32,291 nt of DNA, taken from NCBI GenBank assembly GCA_036743375.1, contig DAINPP010000034.1:1-32291 (forward strand), in the 5' to 3' direction. Positions within the stretch are counted from its first letter, which is position 1; each line of letters opens with the position of its first letter. Shown in pieces: positions 8,329 through 16,802 of this stretch. The notes under the pieces are model-generated. The model searched no databases and was not told the origin of the DNA. It was given only the letters and a program-made list of their open reading frames with translations. The stretch is from DAINPP01 sp036743375 (GTDB lineage: Bacteria; Thermotogota; Thermotogae; MWEM01). The position numbers were made by a program, and so were the translations under genes.

Positions 8329-9351
8329 GTGAAGAATGCATATGTAACGATGAAGGACATTGCGAATAAACTGAATTGTTCTGTAACGACCGTGTCGAAA
8401 GCCTTCAAGAATCATCCCGATCTGAATCGGGAAACCCGTGATTTGATTCTCAAGACGGCCGATGAAATGGGTTATGTTAAGAATTATTCCGCATCAATCC
8501 TTCGTAAGAAAAAGACCAATATCATAGGTGTTTTGATAGCCTCAGCACCCAATCCCTTTTACAGTGCCATATTCTTTGGAATCGAGTCAACCGCAAGAAA
8601 ACACGGTTATCAGATTATCTTTGCAAATTCACAGAGGGATATTAAGATACAGGAAGACAGTATCAGAATGTTTCAGGAAAGAAGGGTGGACGGGATTATC
8701 ATCGCCCCCGTTGAGGCGAGTCGAAACAGGGGGGATCAGTTTTCATTCAGCAATATTCAGGGGATTGTCGGATTTTCAAGAGATGGTGGAGAATATGACA
8801 TGGTATATTCCGACGAGTATCAGGGGGGATACGATGCAACTGCCCATCTTATCAAACAGGGGTGCAGGAGAATTGTCATGCTCAACAGTTATTGCCCTCA
8901 GAGGCTTTCGATGAATCGAACGAAAGGTTATCTGAACGCGCTGTCCGAAGCGGGGATCGAAAAAGACGATAAACTGCTGGTTTCATGCGAGCATTATGAT
9001 CCGGATCACAGGATGAATGAGGGATATTTTGCGATAAAACGTTGTATCGAAGAGGGTATCCGTTTTGATGGTATATTCGGTTATAACGATATTCTGATAT
9101 ACGGTGCGATAAAGGCCTTAAAGGAAAAGGGACTGTCCGTTCCGGGCGATGTGGCCTTAGTGGGGTATGATGATCTCGATTATTCCGGGATTATGACCCC
9201 CACTCTTTCGAGTGTTTATTATTCAAAAGATGAAATGGGGTCCGTGATTACGGAACTACTACTGAAAAGGATCAAAGACCCCTCCCTGAAGGGGTCTGAA
9301 ATTAAACTCGACACGAAATTAATAGTGAGGGGAAGTTCGCTAAAGATTTAA
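8329..9351 (+). CDS. LacI/GalR-family transcriptional regulator
   Basis: A 340-residue repressor of normal family length. The N-terminal helix-turn-helix (TMKDIANKLNCSVTTVSKAF, about 7-26) with a hinge region (SASILRKKKTNIIGVL) is followed by a periplasmic-binding-protein-like effector domain ending in the usual VGYDDLDYSGIMTPTLSSV. I use GTG 8329 behind AAAAGAAG; the ATG at 8350 would cut into the start of the DNA-binding domain and has no ribosome site. It follows the alpha-galactosidase by 52 nt in the same direction, so it is probably the local regulator and binds the palindrome at 3061-3112. The inducer is probably the imported sugar or its product, by analogy. Confidence 0.9.
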   Translation: MKNAYVTMKDIANKLNCSVTTVSKAFKNHPDLNRETRDLILKTADEMGYVKNYSASILRKKKTNIIGVLIASAPNPFYSAIFFGIESTARKHGYQIIFANSQRDIKIQEDSIRMFQERRVDGIIIAPVEASRNRGDQFSFSNIQGIVGFSRDGGEYDMVYSDEYQGGYDATAHLIKQGCRRIVMLNSYCPQRLSMNRTKGYLNALSEAGIEKDDKLLVSCEHYDPDHRMNEGYFAIKRCIEEGIRFDGIFGYNDILIYGAIKALKEKGLSVPGDVALVGYDDLDYSGIMTPTLSSVYYSKDEMGSVITELLLKRIKDPSLKGSEIKLDTKLIVRGSSLKI

Positions 9352-9413
9352 CCGTTAATCCTCACCCTTTCGATCACAAAGTGGGCTAAAAGGAAGCGTT
9401 AGCGTCGAACACT

Positions 9414-10112
9414 CTAAAGTCTGAACCGGTAAACAAGTGCAATCGTTTCAAATCCAACACTTTTAGCGGTATGATAGGACCCTGTGTTTTCTGCAACACA
9501 TCGATACTGATTGATTTTCCCGTTTTTTATATTGTACTCACACAGGGCACCAACCGTCGCCCGGGCAAATCCCCTTTTTCTGAAAGAAGAATCGGTCAAA
9601 ATACCTATGTCTGCGATATGATCTCCCCAATACAGATTACTGCTGACTGAAACAAGTCTGTCACCGATCAGACAGCCGAAAACAACCGGATGGTCCATTT
9701 CGACGAAAGAATTCTCGTTGTCTTCCGGGGTGGTCTGTTTCTTTAACCGCTCGAAGGCCTCCTTATCCCGTTCACTCAACAGTCTGATCTCAGCGTCCTT
9801 GATGGAAATCGGTTCATATTCTTCCGGTGAGAGATACGTGAGATAGTTTTTTTCAATGACGTTCCGAAGCTTATCATCCAGGACTTTTTCCTGAAAATCA
9901 TATCCAACGATTTCCCATAGAATGGTTGGGACTGTTTCTATTCCCTTTGCGATTGAGACAATCTTATAGTCTTCAAAGAACGTGATCTCTACGACATCTT
10001 TTTCAAATTCTTCGGAGAGATGAATGTATGTTTCTATGTTGTTCAAACTCTCTTTTTTTAACTCATTTGTCCAGTATCTTTTTATCTTTTGTCTATCATC
10101 TTTATTCAACAT
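9414..10112 (-). CDS. GNAT-family N-acetyltransferase
   Basis: A 232-residue protein whose C-terminal half (about 110-232) has the GNAT fold. HIADIGILTDSSFRKRGFAR carries the acetyl-CoA-binding R-x-x-G-x-A type motif, followed by an asparagine in VAENTGSY and by AKSVGFETIALVYRF, a typical last strand. The N-terminal 100 residues match nothing I recognise. ATG 10112 follows GAGGTGG by 6 nt. The gene is convergent with the LacI gene and lies just beyond the terminator of the minus-strand operon, so it is either transcribed by read-through or has its own unseen promoter. The acceptor substrate is unknown. Confidence 0.8.
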   Translation of the reverse strand: MLNKDDRQKIKRYWTNELKKESLNNIETYIHLSEEFEKDVVEITFFEDYKIVSIAKGIETVPTILWEIVGYDFQEKVLDDKLRNVIEKNYLTYLSPEEYEPISIKDAEIRLLSERDKEAFERLKKQTTPEDNENSFVEMDHPVVFGCLIGDRLVSVSSNLYWGDHIADIGILTDSSFRKRGFARATVGALCEYNIKNGKINQYRCVAENTGSYHTAKSVGFETIALVYRFRL

Positions 10113-10123
10113 TATACCACCTC

Positions 10124-10158
10124 AAATAAAAAAGGGCAGACCAGTTTGATCCACCCTT
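10124..10158 (-). terminator. Rho-independent terminator of the envelope operon
   Basis: On the minus strand AAGGG and GATC pair with GGTC and CCCTT across a symmetrical TG/TG internal loop, with a 5-nt loop (stem 10132-10158). A T-rich tract, TTTTTTATTT, follows on the minus strand. It lies 21 nt after the PPIase stop. Confidence 0.75.
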
Positions 10159-10179
10159 GATAAAAGTCAATAATAAGGA

Positions 10180-11823
10180 TTAATCCGTTATGAGTTTAAG
10201 GACTTCTTCGTTTGATGGATCAAGTTCGAGAATTTTATCCGCAAATTCTTTGTTAGCTTCCGTGTCTCCCGTTATCTTGTTGATTCTGATCATGTACATA
10301 TAGGCGACTACCCGGTCTCTCGAATCCGCTTCCGTATTTTCTGCAATTGTCTGAAGTCCGGGATAAGCCTGCATGAGCTGCGCGATAATCTGATCACCGT
10401 ATGTGGTCATGAAATCTTCATTCTGGGCAACGATAAGTGCTTCGGAGATGAATTTGTCAAAGAATTTGATAGCCATTCTCGTGTCATTTGGATTGAGTGC
10501 ATAATACCTGCTGAGTGCTGCAAAACCGCTCTCCGTATCGGTTGACATACTCTTCAGATTTTCAAGTCTCTTGGTGTTGACTGTTGTCAGCTGTTCTGCT
10601 GAGACCGTTCCGGGGACCTGATCTGAGAGTTGAAGAATACTCTGTATGGCGACTTCATAGAAGGCTCTGTCGTCAAATGAAACCGGTTTGAAACTGACGA
10701 CATAGTTAACCATCGGTGAGTAATCTCCTGTCTGTGAGGACTGAGTATAAAGTTCTCCAAACTCCTTGATGGATTTCATGAAATCGTTGTATTCAAAGGT
10801 GATGCTGTTTTCATCCATATATTCAGCGAACCATGCGTTGAGGAGGCTCTGCTGAACATCCTGTGTGAATGTGTCGTATGCATCCGTCATGGCCTTGAAA
10901 TCATCAAATGATCTCAACGGCTTCTTGTCTTCAACAAAAATGAGATGATAACCGTACTGAGATTTTACCGGTTGGCTGATTGTACCCACGCCGGTCGTGA
11001 ATGCGACGGCTTCGAATTCAGCGACGGTCTTGCCTCTTCCAATCCATCCGAGTTCCCCGCCGTTTGTCCCGGCGTTACCTGGATCAGTGGAGTATTCATT
11101 GGCGGCATCTTCAAACGTAATGTTTCCAGCCTCTATATCCGCCTTAATCTTTTCAGCCTCTGCGAGTGTTGCAACCAGTATATGTCTCGCTTTAACCTGT
11201 TCGTACTGTAAGACAAGATCGGACTGCTGAGAGACAAAGGCCTCTTCGATGGCCTCATCCGTTAAAGGAGCTACTTCTGCGAGTGCCTTGGCTCGGGTCA
11301 AATCATCTCTTCTGACCATCTTGACAAACTGGTAAAAAGCTTCCATCGAACCGTAATTTGTTATTACCTGCTGTTTGTACTGTTCGTTCGCGGCAATTTC
11401 AGACACGATGTTGTTGACATCTTCTTCAAGTTGAAGTGCATCCACTGTGACGTTGTTCTTGATGGCATACATGTTGAGCAGTTCTACTTGAGCCTTGTAA
11501 TTGGCTATGTCAAATTTTAGAAAGACGCCGTCAAATACGGGATTAAAATTCTGCTGACTGGCATAGGCCTGTTCATAATCGCCATACTGAGCCTCAACGT
11601 CTCTCATTTCAATGTAAAAACCAGTATCTTCTCCATCTTCAAAAATCATAACGGCCTTCAATTGCTCTGTTCCCTGAGTAGTTTCAGCAGTTGTGCTGAC
11701 TTCCTGTGTTTCAGTTGAAAGATTTCCAAGTTGTACATCCGGCATTCCCGTTGAGCCTTCGTCTGCCATAACGAAAGATGTGATAAGTGTAAGAACGATA
11801 AACAGTGAAAGTAATTTCTTCAA
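10180..11823 (-). CDS. Secreted parvulin-type peptidyl-prolyl isomerase (SurA/PrsA-like)
   Basis: A 547-residue protein with a signal peptide (about 1-20, ending FVMA-DEG) and no lipobox. A Ser/Thr/Gln/Glu-rich stretch (about 30-52) follows, then a SurA-N-like helical region (about 70-205). The rotamase domain (about 209-303) contains KARHILVATLAEAEKIK, STDPGNAGTNGGELGWIGRG and SQYGYHLIFV. The C-terminal 240 residues are helical and end in a TPR-like segment. It should act in the periplasm as a folding chaperone. The start is TTG 11823, 7 nt after GGAGGG. It is the last gene of the operon with the SLH/coiled-coil and PEGA proteins, so those envelope proteins are plausible clients; that is inference. 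Confidence 0.85.
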   Translation of the reverse strand: MKKLLSLFIVLTLITSFVMADEGSTGMPDVQLGNLSTETQEVSTTAETTQGTEQLKAVMIFEDGEDTGFYIEMRDVEAQYGDYEQAYASQQNFNPVFDGVFLKFDIANYKAQVELLNMYAIKNNVTVDALQLEEDVNNIVSEIAANEQYKQQVITNYGSMEAFYQFVKMVRRDDLTRAKALAEVAPLTDEAIEEAFVSQQSDLVLQYEQVKARHILVATLAEAEKIKADIEAGNITFEDAANEYSTDPGNAGTNGGELGWIGRGKTVAEFEAVAFTTGVGTISQPVKSQYGYHLIFVEDKKPLRSFDDFKAMTDAYDTFTQDVQQSLLNAWFAEYMDENSITFEYNDFMKSIKEFGELYTQSSQTGDYSPMVNYVVSFKPVSFDDRAFYEVAIQSILQLSDQVPGTVSAEQLTTVNTKRLENLKSMSTDTESGFAALSRYYALNPNDTRMAIKFFDKFISEALIVAQNEDFMTTYGDQIIAQLMQAYPGLQTIAENTEADSRDRVVAYMYMIRINKITGDTEANKEFADKILELDPSNEEVLKLITD

Positions 11824-11845
11824 GATGATTCCCTCCCAAGTAAAG

Positions 11846-12361
11846 TTATATTCCCATTTTTTTCAGATATTTTTCCAATACATCAATCGCAAGAGTTAAA
11901 GCGTAGTCGTATAAAAAAATAGCCAATTGTAAGACGAAAAATAAGATGAATATCTGCCATGACGGTCTGTTAAGAACGATATCAAAAGTTCCCTCAAACA
12001 GTTGATTCGCAAGAAAATACAAACCGGCTATCATTGCGTCCATAAAAAGCAGCAGAAATCCCTTCTTTAATACCACTGATCTGAAGCTTAAAATGTTTCT
12101 CATAACAACATACCCACCAAAAACTGTCAAATAAAGGAGCGCAAGACTTTTTTGCGGGATAATCAGAAATGCCAGCAAAGCCGAAACCATATAAACGGTC
12201 AAGGTCAGTTTTAAACCATTTCTCTTTCGAAACAACTCAAGTAAAAAGGCGCTTATGGCTGACAGAAAGAGTTTGTTTACGGGGATTATCGAAGCCAGAA
12301 AAAGAACGACTATCGTCAAGGCACAAAAAATTCCCGTTTCAGCGATCTCCCTGCTTTTCAT
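11846..12361 (-). CDS. Conserved multi-spanning membrane protein, function unknown
   Basis: A 171-residue hydrophobic protein with about five predicted membrane helices: the segments starting GIFCALTIVVLFLASIIP, TLTVYMVSALLAFLIIP, SLALLYLTVFGGYVV, FLLLFMDAMIAGLYFLA and IFILFFVLQLAIFLYDYALT. The C-terminus is basic (EKYLKKMGI). Its layout resembles small uncharacterised membrane proteins and S-component-like proteins of Firmicutes, but I cannot name a family. The start overlaps the queA stop in an ATGA, so it is translated with queA, and it ends 22 nt before the PPIase. A role in queuosine-precursor uptake is conceivable because of the coupling to queA, but nothing in the sequence proves it. 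Confidence 0.7.
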   Translation of the reverse strand: MKSREIAETGIFCALTIVVLFLASIIPVNKLFLSAISAFLLELFRKRNGLKLTLTVYMVSALLAFLIIPQKSLALLYLTVFGGYVVMRNILSFRSVVLKKGFLLLFMDAMIAGLYFLANQLFEGTFDIVLNRPSWQIFILFFVLQLAIFLYDYALTLAIDVLEKYLKKMGI

Positions 12362-13398
12362 AGGATTAAACAGGCATCTCCAAAAGAATAGAATCTGTAT
12401 TTCTCTTCAATAGCCGTCTGATAGGCGGCCATGATAAATTCCCTGTCCGCAAAGGCGGAGAGTAGAATCAGAAGGGTACTCTTCGGCAGATGAAAATTCG
12501 TGATCAGGGCATCGACCATTTTGAATTGATAAGGTGGATAGATAAAAATATCCGTACTGCCGGAAAAACCACCCCCTTCATCCGGTTCCCGATTGGCGAT
12601 GGTTTCAAGAACTCTGATACTCGTCGTCCCGACGGCAAATAGTCTTCGGCCTTCTTCTTTTGCTTTAAATAATCTAACCGCCACTTCCGGTGTGACAAAA
12701 TATTCCTCATGATGCATCTCATGTTCCTCTACCGTTTCCACATCCACCGGTCTGAAGGTTCCGAGACCGACGTGAAGCGTGATTTCTGCAATTTCTACAC
12801 CGTATTCCCTGAGATCATTCATCAGATCGCGCGTGAAATGCAACCCGGCGGTAGGTGCCGCCACCGCACCCGATTGACTGGAGTAAATGGTCTGGTATCT
12901 TTCGGTCTCTTTTAATTCCTCATGAATATATGGTGGAAGCGGGACATTGCCTATCTTAAAGATCAGATCTCTTTCGGGTTCCGAATTCAGACTTTTAAAT
13001 CGGAAGACCCTGTTTCCATCATCTTTTATAGACAAACACTCTGCGGAAAGGACTTTCACATCATCAATCCTGAAAAAGACAATATTTCCGGGTTTTACCC
13101 TTTTACCAGGTTTACAGAGAGTCTCCCATGTATTTTCCGAGAGTTCATTCAACAGAAAGATTTCTATCTTTGCACCGGTTTCTTTTTCACCGAATAACCT
13201 GGCCGGTATCACCCTGGTATTATTCACAACGAGCAGATCTCCCGGAAGCAGGTAATCCTTTATATCATAAAAATGTCTGTGCTCAACGGTTTGCGTCTTC
13301 CGGTTCATAACCATGAGCCTTGAACTGTCACGTGGTTCTACCGCATGCTGGGCGATCAGTTCAGGTGGTAAATCGTAATCAAATAAATCAATGTTCAA
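12358..13398 (-). CDS. queA: S-adenosylmethionine:tRNA ribosyltransferase-isomerase QueA
   Basis: A 346-residue QueA of standard length. It transfers and isomerises the ribosyl group of S-adenosylmethionine onto preQ1 in the tRNA wobble position to give epoxyqueuosine. Family signatures are FDYDLPPELIAQHAVEPRDSSRLM at the N-terminus (shown here only by its first part, FDYDLPPELIAQ), the stretch VNNTRVIPARLFG, SGAVAAPTAGLHFT, THLHVG-like ITLHVGLGTFRPV, and ITNFHLPKSTLLILLSAF. The start is TTG 13398 behind AAAGGTGA. It lies 13 nt after the SLH/coiled-coil gene and overlaps the next gene by 4 nt, so it is embedded in the envelope operon. tgt is not in this window. Confidence 0.95.
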   Translation of the reverse strand: MNIDLFDYDLPPELIAQHAVEPRDSSRLMVMNRKTQTVEHRHFYDIKDYLLPGDLLVVNNTRVIPARLFGEKETGAKIEIFLLNELSENTWETLCKPGKRVKPGNIVFFRIDDVKVLSAECLSIKDDGNRVFRFKSLNSEPERDLIFKIGNVPLPPYIHEELKETERYQTIYSSQSGAVAAPTAGLHFTRDLMNDLREYGVEIAEITLHVGLGTFRPVDVETVEEHEMHHEEYFVTPEVAVRLFKAKEEGRRLFAVGTTSIRVLETIANREPDEGGGFSGSTDIFIYPPYQFKMVDALITNFHLPKSTLLILLSAFADREFIMAAYQTAIEEKYRFYSFGDACLIL

Positions 13399-13411
13399 AC
13401 TATCACCTTTG

Positions 13412-14446
13412 TTATTCTACCGTGGTTCGAGAGGAATTCGTGAAGGCATAAAATAAGGCCACACCCGAAAGAGCAGCACCGGCTACACCGATTCCTACCG
13501 CATACCACATCTGCATCTTAATATCCGTCATTTCCTGTTTTAACCGGTCATTCTCTATCTTCAGATAATCGTTATCCTGGGCGATCGTGTTGATGGCAGT
13601 TCCCATCACTTCAAGATTGGTTATCCTTTGATTATAATTGTCAAGCGTTACCTCTATTGCGGGGATCTTTGAGGCATTTTCAAGAACCGGCGCCGCTTCT
13701 TCCATCGTTGTCCTGAAAGAAAGGACTTCCTGACCGAGAAATTCAAGGTTGTCTATTCTCTGTTTTAACCCATCTATCTCACCCATCAGGTTCTTGTCGG
13801 CATTGTGAAGCGCCGTGTCTTCTTCCTCCATCAGTTTCATCCATTTATCGAGATCTCCATAGATTCTGAGGTATTCAATCAATCGGCTGACATTGGCTTC
13901 ATTTGCCGCCAATCTCGAATCCTGCTCCTGAACCTGACTGATCAGATCTTCGAGTTCTCTCTCAACGGCGGTGAGAAAATCACTGTATCCCGTGATAAAA
14001 CTGGTTTTATCTTCAAGCATCTGCAACTGAACGAGCACTTCATCCTTAATGTTCACAAGTCTTTGCTCCATCGCGTTTAATTCCTCTTTACTGAGAGATA
14101 TTTCAAGGATATCTATCCGTTCTCTCAATTTATCGATTGAGACATTATTACTGGCAACTTCCTCCTCAATTCTGATAACCTTTCCACTCACTCCGGATAC
14201 TTCCTGGAAAATTCTACTTCCGAGAATATTTTCCCTGAGGTTGAAGAGTGTTTCAGCCAATTCATATCGGTTTACACCGTTGGTCCCGTGAAAATATCCC
14301 TTGTTGTCAACCGACATGATCCCGGATTCTATCATGTTAAGGACTTCATCATAGGTGTCAAGCTGGCTGGATACATCCGGTGGAGCTGAGAATAATGTTG
14401 CGGAAATAAATACTATAAAGATGATTGTGATCAGAATTTTATTCAT
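13412..14446 (-). CDS. Ompα-like envelope protein: SLH-like domain, coiled coil, C-terminal membrane helix
   Basis: A 344-residue protein. A signal peptide (about 1-20) precedes a single SLH-like domain (about 24-75; SGIMSVDNKGYFHG and VNRYELAETLFNL fit the SLH pattern). A coiled-coil rod (about 80-310) follows, with recurring segments such as LRERIDILE (near 107), LKQRIDNLEFLG (near 227) and YNQRITNLEVMG (near 271). A terminal hydrophobic helix (about 313-335) ends the protein. This is the architecture of Thermotoga Ompα, which spans the periplasm between wall and outer membrane. ATG 14446 follows AAGGGGG. It lies 11 nt after the PEGA-repeat gene. The architecture is clear; the family assignment and location are inference. 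Confidence 0.75.
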   Translation of the reverse strand: MNKILITIIFIVFISATLFSAPPDVSSQLDTYDEVLNMIESGIMSVDNKGYFHGTNGVNRYELAETLFNLRENILGSRIFQEVSGVSGKVIRIEEEVASNNVSIDKLRERIDILEISLSKEELNAMEQRLVNIKDEVLVQLQMLEDKTSFITGYSDFLTAVERELEDLISQVQEQDSRLAANEANVSRLIEYLRIYGDLDKWMKLMEEEDTALHNADKNLMGEIDGLKQRIDNLEFLGQEVLSFRTTMEEAAPVLENASKIPAIEVTLDNYNQRITNLEVMGTAINTIAQDNDYLKIENDRLKQEMTDIKMQMWYAVGIGVAGAALSGVALFYAFTNSSRTTVE

Positions 14447-14457
14447 GGTTGCCCCCT

Positions 14458-16194
14458 TTAAAATACGAAATTAATCGTTCTTTCTTTTTCCCCGTTGAGA
14501 TTGATCAGTTTTTCCTGAACCTTTCCATCGGTATTCTGACAGCTGATGATGTAATTACCCGGTTTGAGATAGAGTTGTACCGGTGTCAAGCCGCTCGCCT
14601 GACCATCGAGGAACACTTCGAGTCTTTCAGGCAGAGAGTTGATACTGACGACCGTCTGTGAAGGGATCTCCCTGTAGAGGGTGTAGGTCTCTCCATCAAA
14701 CAGAATGAGATTTTCTTCAAATTCCGCCCCGTTATCCCAGACGAGTTTCAACGTGCCGCTTCCCGTTCGGATCTTTTCACCCCTGAAAGGAGATTTACCG
14801 ATATAAGAACCCATCCAGTATACCGATGCACCGGCTGGTTTGGTGACGAGGAAAAGTTCAGATTCCCCCTCGAGGTTGATCGTTTCCTCATAAATCTTTC
14901 CCGGTTGTAATTTGAATATCCTTCTTCTGACGGGATAACCGCCTCGTACGATATCAAATGTTTGTAAACCGTAATCCGTATTGATCAGAGCGGGAGATTC
15001 GTATTCCATTCCCCTGTGGACGACATAGGATTGTCCGGCGGGAATGACGTCAAAGAGAATAGTCGTCTCAAAATTCAGATTAACGGCAACGTTTCCTTTA
15101 TCCAACGCCTCTACTTTTGTCATCCACTCCCTTTCACCACTTGTCAGATGGATGTTGTGATATCCGTGAGAAAGCATGGTTTCAAGTGGTGTTAAGCCGA
15201 TTTCCTTCCCATCCAGCATCACAACTGCTGCAGGTGTTGCCGAAATCGTCCAGGCATATTCCTTCAGATCAAGGCTTTCTGAAAACGTGTTTTCGCCCGT
15301 TTCAAGGTAGATCTCTATTTCCTTTGATCGGTAGCCGTCTGCAGAAAGAACCAGTTTGTGTTTTCCCACGGTCAATTCCTTTGCCGTGAGCTCTGAAACA
15401 CCGGAGAGTGTATCATCCAACGTGATCAGAACGTCATCCGGTGTGGCGATTGCCCGCAGATCAGCATACGGGACCATTCTCTGTGTGAATTCGTTTGTCA
15501 GATCCCCGGCTATTTCCACATCGATACTCTCAGAATAGTACCATTCTTTGTGAAAAGTCAGAATATGCTTGCCAGGTTCTATATGTGTCTCGACCGGTGT
15601 TTCTCCAATCGGGTTTCCATCTACGCTGACTACCGCCCCTGACGGGTCTGAGAGAATTTTTGTCAACCCTTCCTGTGACAGGGCTACCTCAAGTGTTCTT
15701 TTCTGATACTGTTTGAGATCTAAGTAAAAAGTTCTTGACATGTATCCGTCACAGCTTACCTCCACATAATGTTTCCCTATCGGAAGCTCTTCTTCAAAGA
15801 GGCCAACGTCAGTCTTTTCCTGATCAACCACTATGAGCGAATCTTCCGGGAAGGCCTTAACGGACAGGATACCGGATGGGACCATTTCAAGCAGGATGGA
15901 TGTCGCTTCAGTGATGGAGATTTCCCTTTCCACAGGATTATAACCGGGCTTTTCAGCCCTGAACAGATAAGTCCCTTCCATGAGGAAGAGCATATCGGAA
16001 AGTACACCATTTCTATCGGAAATGGCAAAAAGTGAATCGTTGATATAAACGGAGGAATTCCCCGGAACGGTTCTTACTTTTATCGGTACGGCAATAGCAG
16101 ATGTACAGATCACAAACAGGAGCAAAAACAGCATGGAATCTTTCAGAATCCGTTCTGCTTTCGAGAATCCCTTAAAGCGCCATCGGTGTTTCAT
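14458..16194 (-). CDS. Secreted protein with about eight tandem PEGA-like repeats
   Basis: About 578 residues. A basic N-terminus and a hydrophobic signal or anchor (SMLFLLLFVICTSAIA) are followed by roughly eight repeats of 60-72 residues filling the rest. Each is a PEGA-like beta unit: a P-x-x-x-x-V-x-x-D/N start (PSGAVVSVDGNPIGETPVET, TPAAVVMLDGKEIGLTPLET, LPERLEVFLDGQASGLTPVQ), then a PGKH-like turn and a strand pair. There is no enzymatic domain. Such modules usually mediate surface or wall contacts. I use ATG 16194, behind GGTGG; the upstream ATG 16209 has its AAAAGG directly abutting it. It is flanked by the one-TM protein and the Ompα-like gene. Repeats 1, 2 and 6 are the most divergent, so the count is approximate. 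Confidence 0.8.
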   Translation of the reverse strand: MKHRWRFKGFSKAERILKDSMLFLLLFVICTSAIAVPIKVRTVPGNSSVYINDSLFAISDRNGVLSDMLFLMEGTYLFRAEKPGYNPVEREISITEATSILLEMVPSGILSVKAFPEDSLIVVDQEKTDVGLFEEELPIGKHYVEVSCDGYMSRTFYLDLKQYQKRTLEVALSQEGLTKILSDPSGAVVSVDGNPIGETPVETHIEPGKHILTFHKEWYYSESIDVEIAGDLTNEFTQRMVPYADLRAIATPDDVLITLDDTLSGVSELTAKELTVGKHKLVLSADGYRSKEIEIYLETGENTFSESLDLKEYAWTISATPAAVVMLDGKEIGLTPLETMLSHGYHNIHLTSGEREWMTKVEALDKGNVAVNLNFETTILFDVIPAGQSYVVHRGMEYESPALINTDYGLQTFDIVRGGYPVRRRIFKLQPGKIYEETINLEGESELFLVTKPAGASVYWMGSYIGKSPFRGEKIRTGSGTLKLVWDNGAEFEENLILFDGETYTLYREIPSQTVVSINSLPERLEVFLDGQASGLTPVQLYLKPGNYIISCQNTDGKVQEKLINLNGEKERTINFVF

Positions 16195-16213
16195 CCTGAT
16201 GTCCACCATCCTT

Positions 16214-16798
16214 TTATTTGTATTCTACGTTCGGGAAAGTGATGAGACCAGCCTTTTCCCAGGTTAGTACGTTTCCTTCTCTCTTAGTTACTTCGGGGGT
16301 TACCGACAGGATTTCTGCGTCTTCCGGAAGGATGAAGACCAGCTTTGAATTCTGAGTTTCTTTCAGTTCCAGTTGATTTTCTCCAAAGCTTGTTCGCCAG
16401 ATTCCTGAATTTTCAGATACCATTCCGGTGATCAGATTTTCTTCCCTGATATATAAAAGTCCGTCAACCACATAAGCTTCGGAATTGAATTCCAGTGCCT
16501 CTACGGTAGTGTTCGATTTTTCCTCAAGTTTGTCCAAAACTTCGTTATAACTTTTCAAACGTTCTTCCATGGGAATAGCGTTAAATTCATCCAGTGTTTT
16601 CTGCAGATCTTCCGGGTTATCAAAAGAAAAAACAACAGTGTTTTCTATGTTTGTCTCAAGGCTTCTGTCAAATGTGTATACGGCCGTGAATTCAACCTGT
16701 TCGAAATTACTCTGATTGCCGAAAAACTGAAATATGTTGAATCCGGCAAAGACGATGATGACCGCAAGCATAATCCACATTAATTTTTTGTTGTCCAT
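16214..16798 (-). CDS. Membrane-anchored extracytoplasmic protein, function unknown
   Basis: A 194-residue protein with a short cytoplasmic N-terminus (MDNKKL), one membrane helix (about 7-25, MWIMLAVIIVFAGFNIFQFF) and a soluble outer domain of about 165 residues. That domain begins with a beta segment (VEFTAVYTFDRS), passes through a helical stretch (about 65-95) and ends in strands (LVFILPEDAEILSVTPEV). I recognise no family. The start at ATG 16798 is preferred over ATG 16813 because GGAG lies 9 nt ahead of it and it avoids overlap with the upstream stop at 16803. It sits between the two-TM protein and the PEGA-repeat gene and could be a partner of either. Confidence 0.65.
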   Translation of the reverse strand: MDNKKLMWIMLAVIIVFAGFNIFQFFGNQSNFEQVEFTAVYTFDRSLETNIENTVVFSFDNPEDLQKTLDEFNAIPMEERLKSYNEVLDKLEEKSNTTVEALEFNSEAYVVDGLLYIREENLITGMVSENSGIWRTSFGENQLELKETQNSKLVFILPEDAEILSVTPEVTKREGNVLTWEKAGLITFPNVEYK

Positions 16799-16802
16799 CT
16801 GT

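Noticed and set aside
9277..9296. Hairpin GACCCCT/AGGGGTC near the end of the LacI-family gene
   Set aside because: It lies inside the coding sequence, 55 nt before the stop, and no U-tract follows, so it is not a terminator.
10113..10121. Extended -10 (TGGTATAAT) directly before the acetyltransferase ATG
   Set aside because: Transcription would start inside the coding sequence, and the GGTGG is better explained as the ribosome site.
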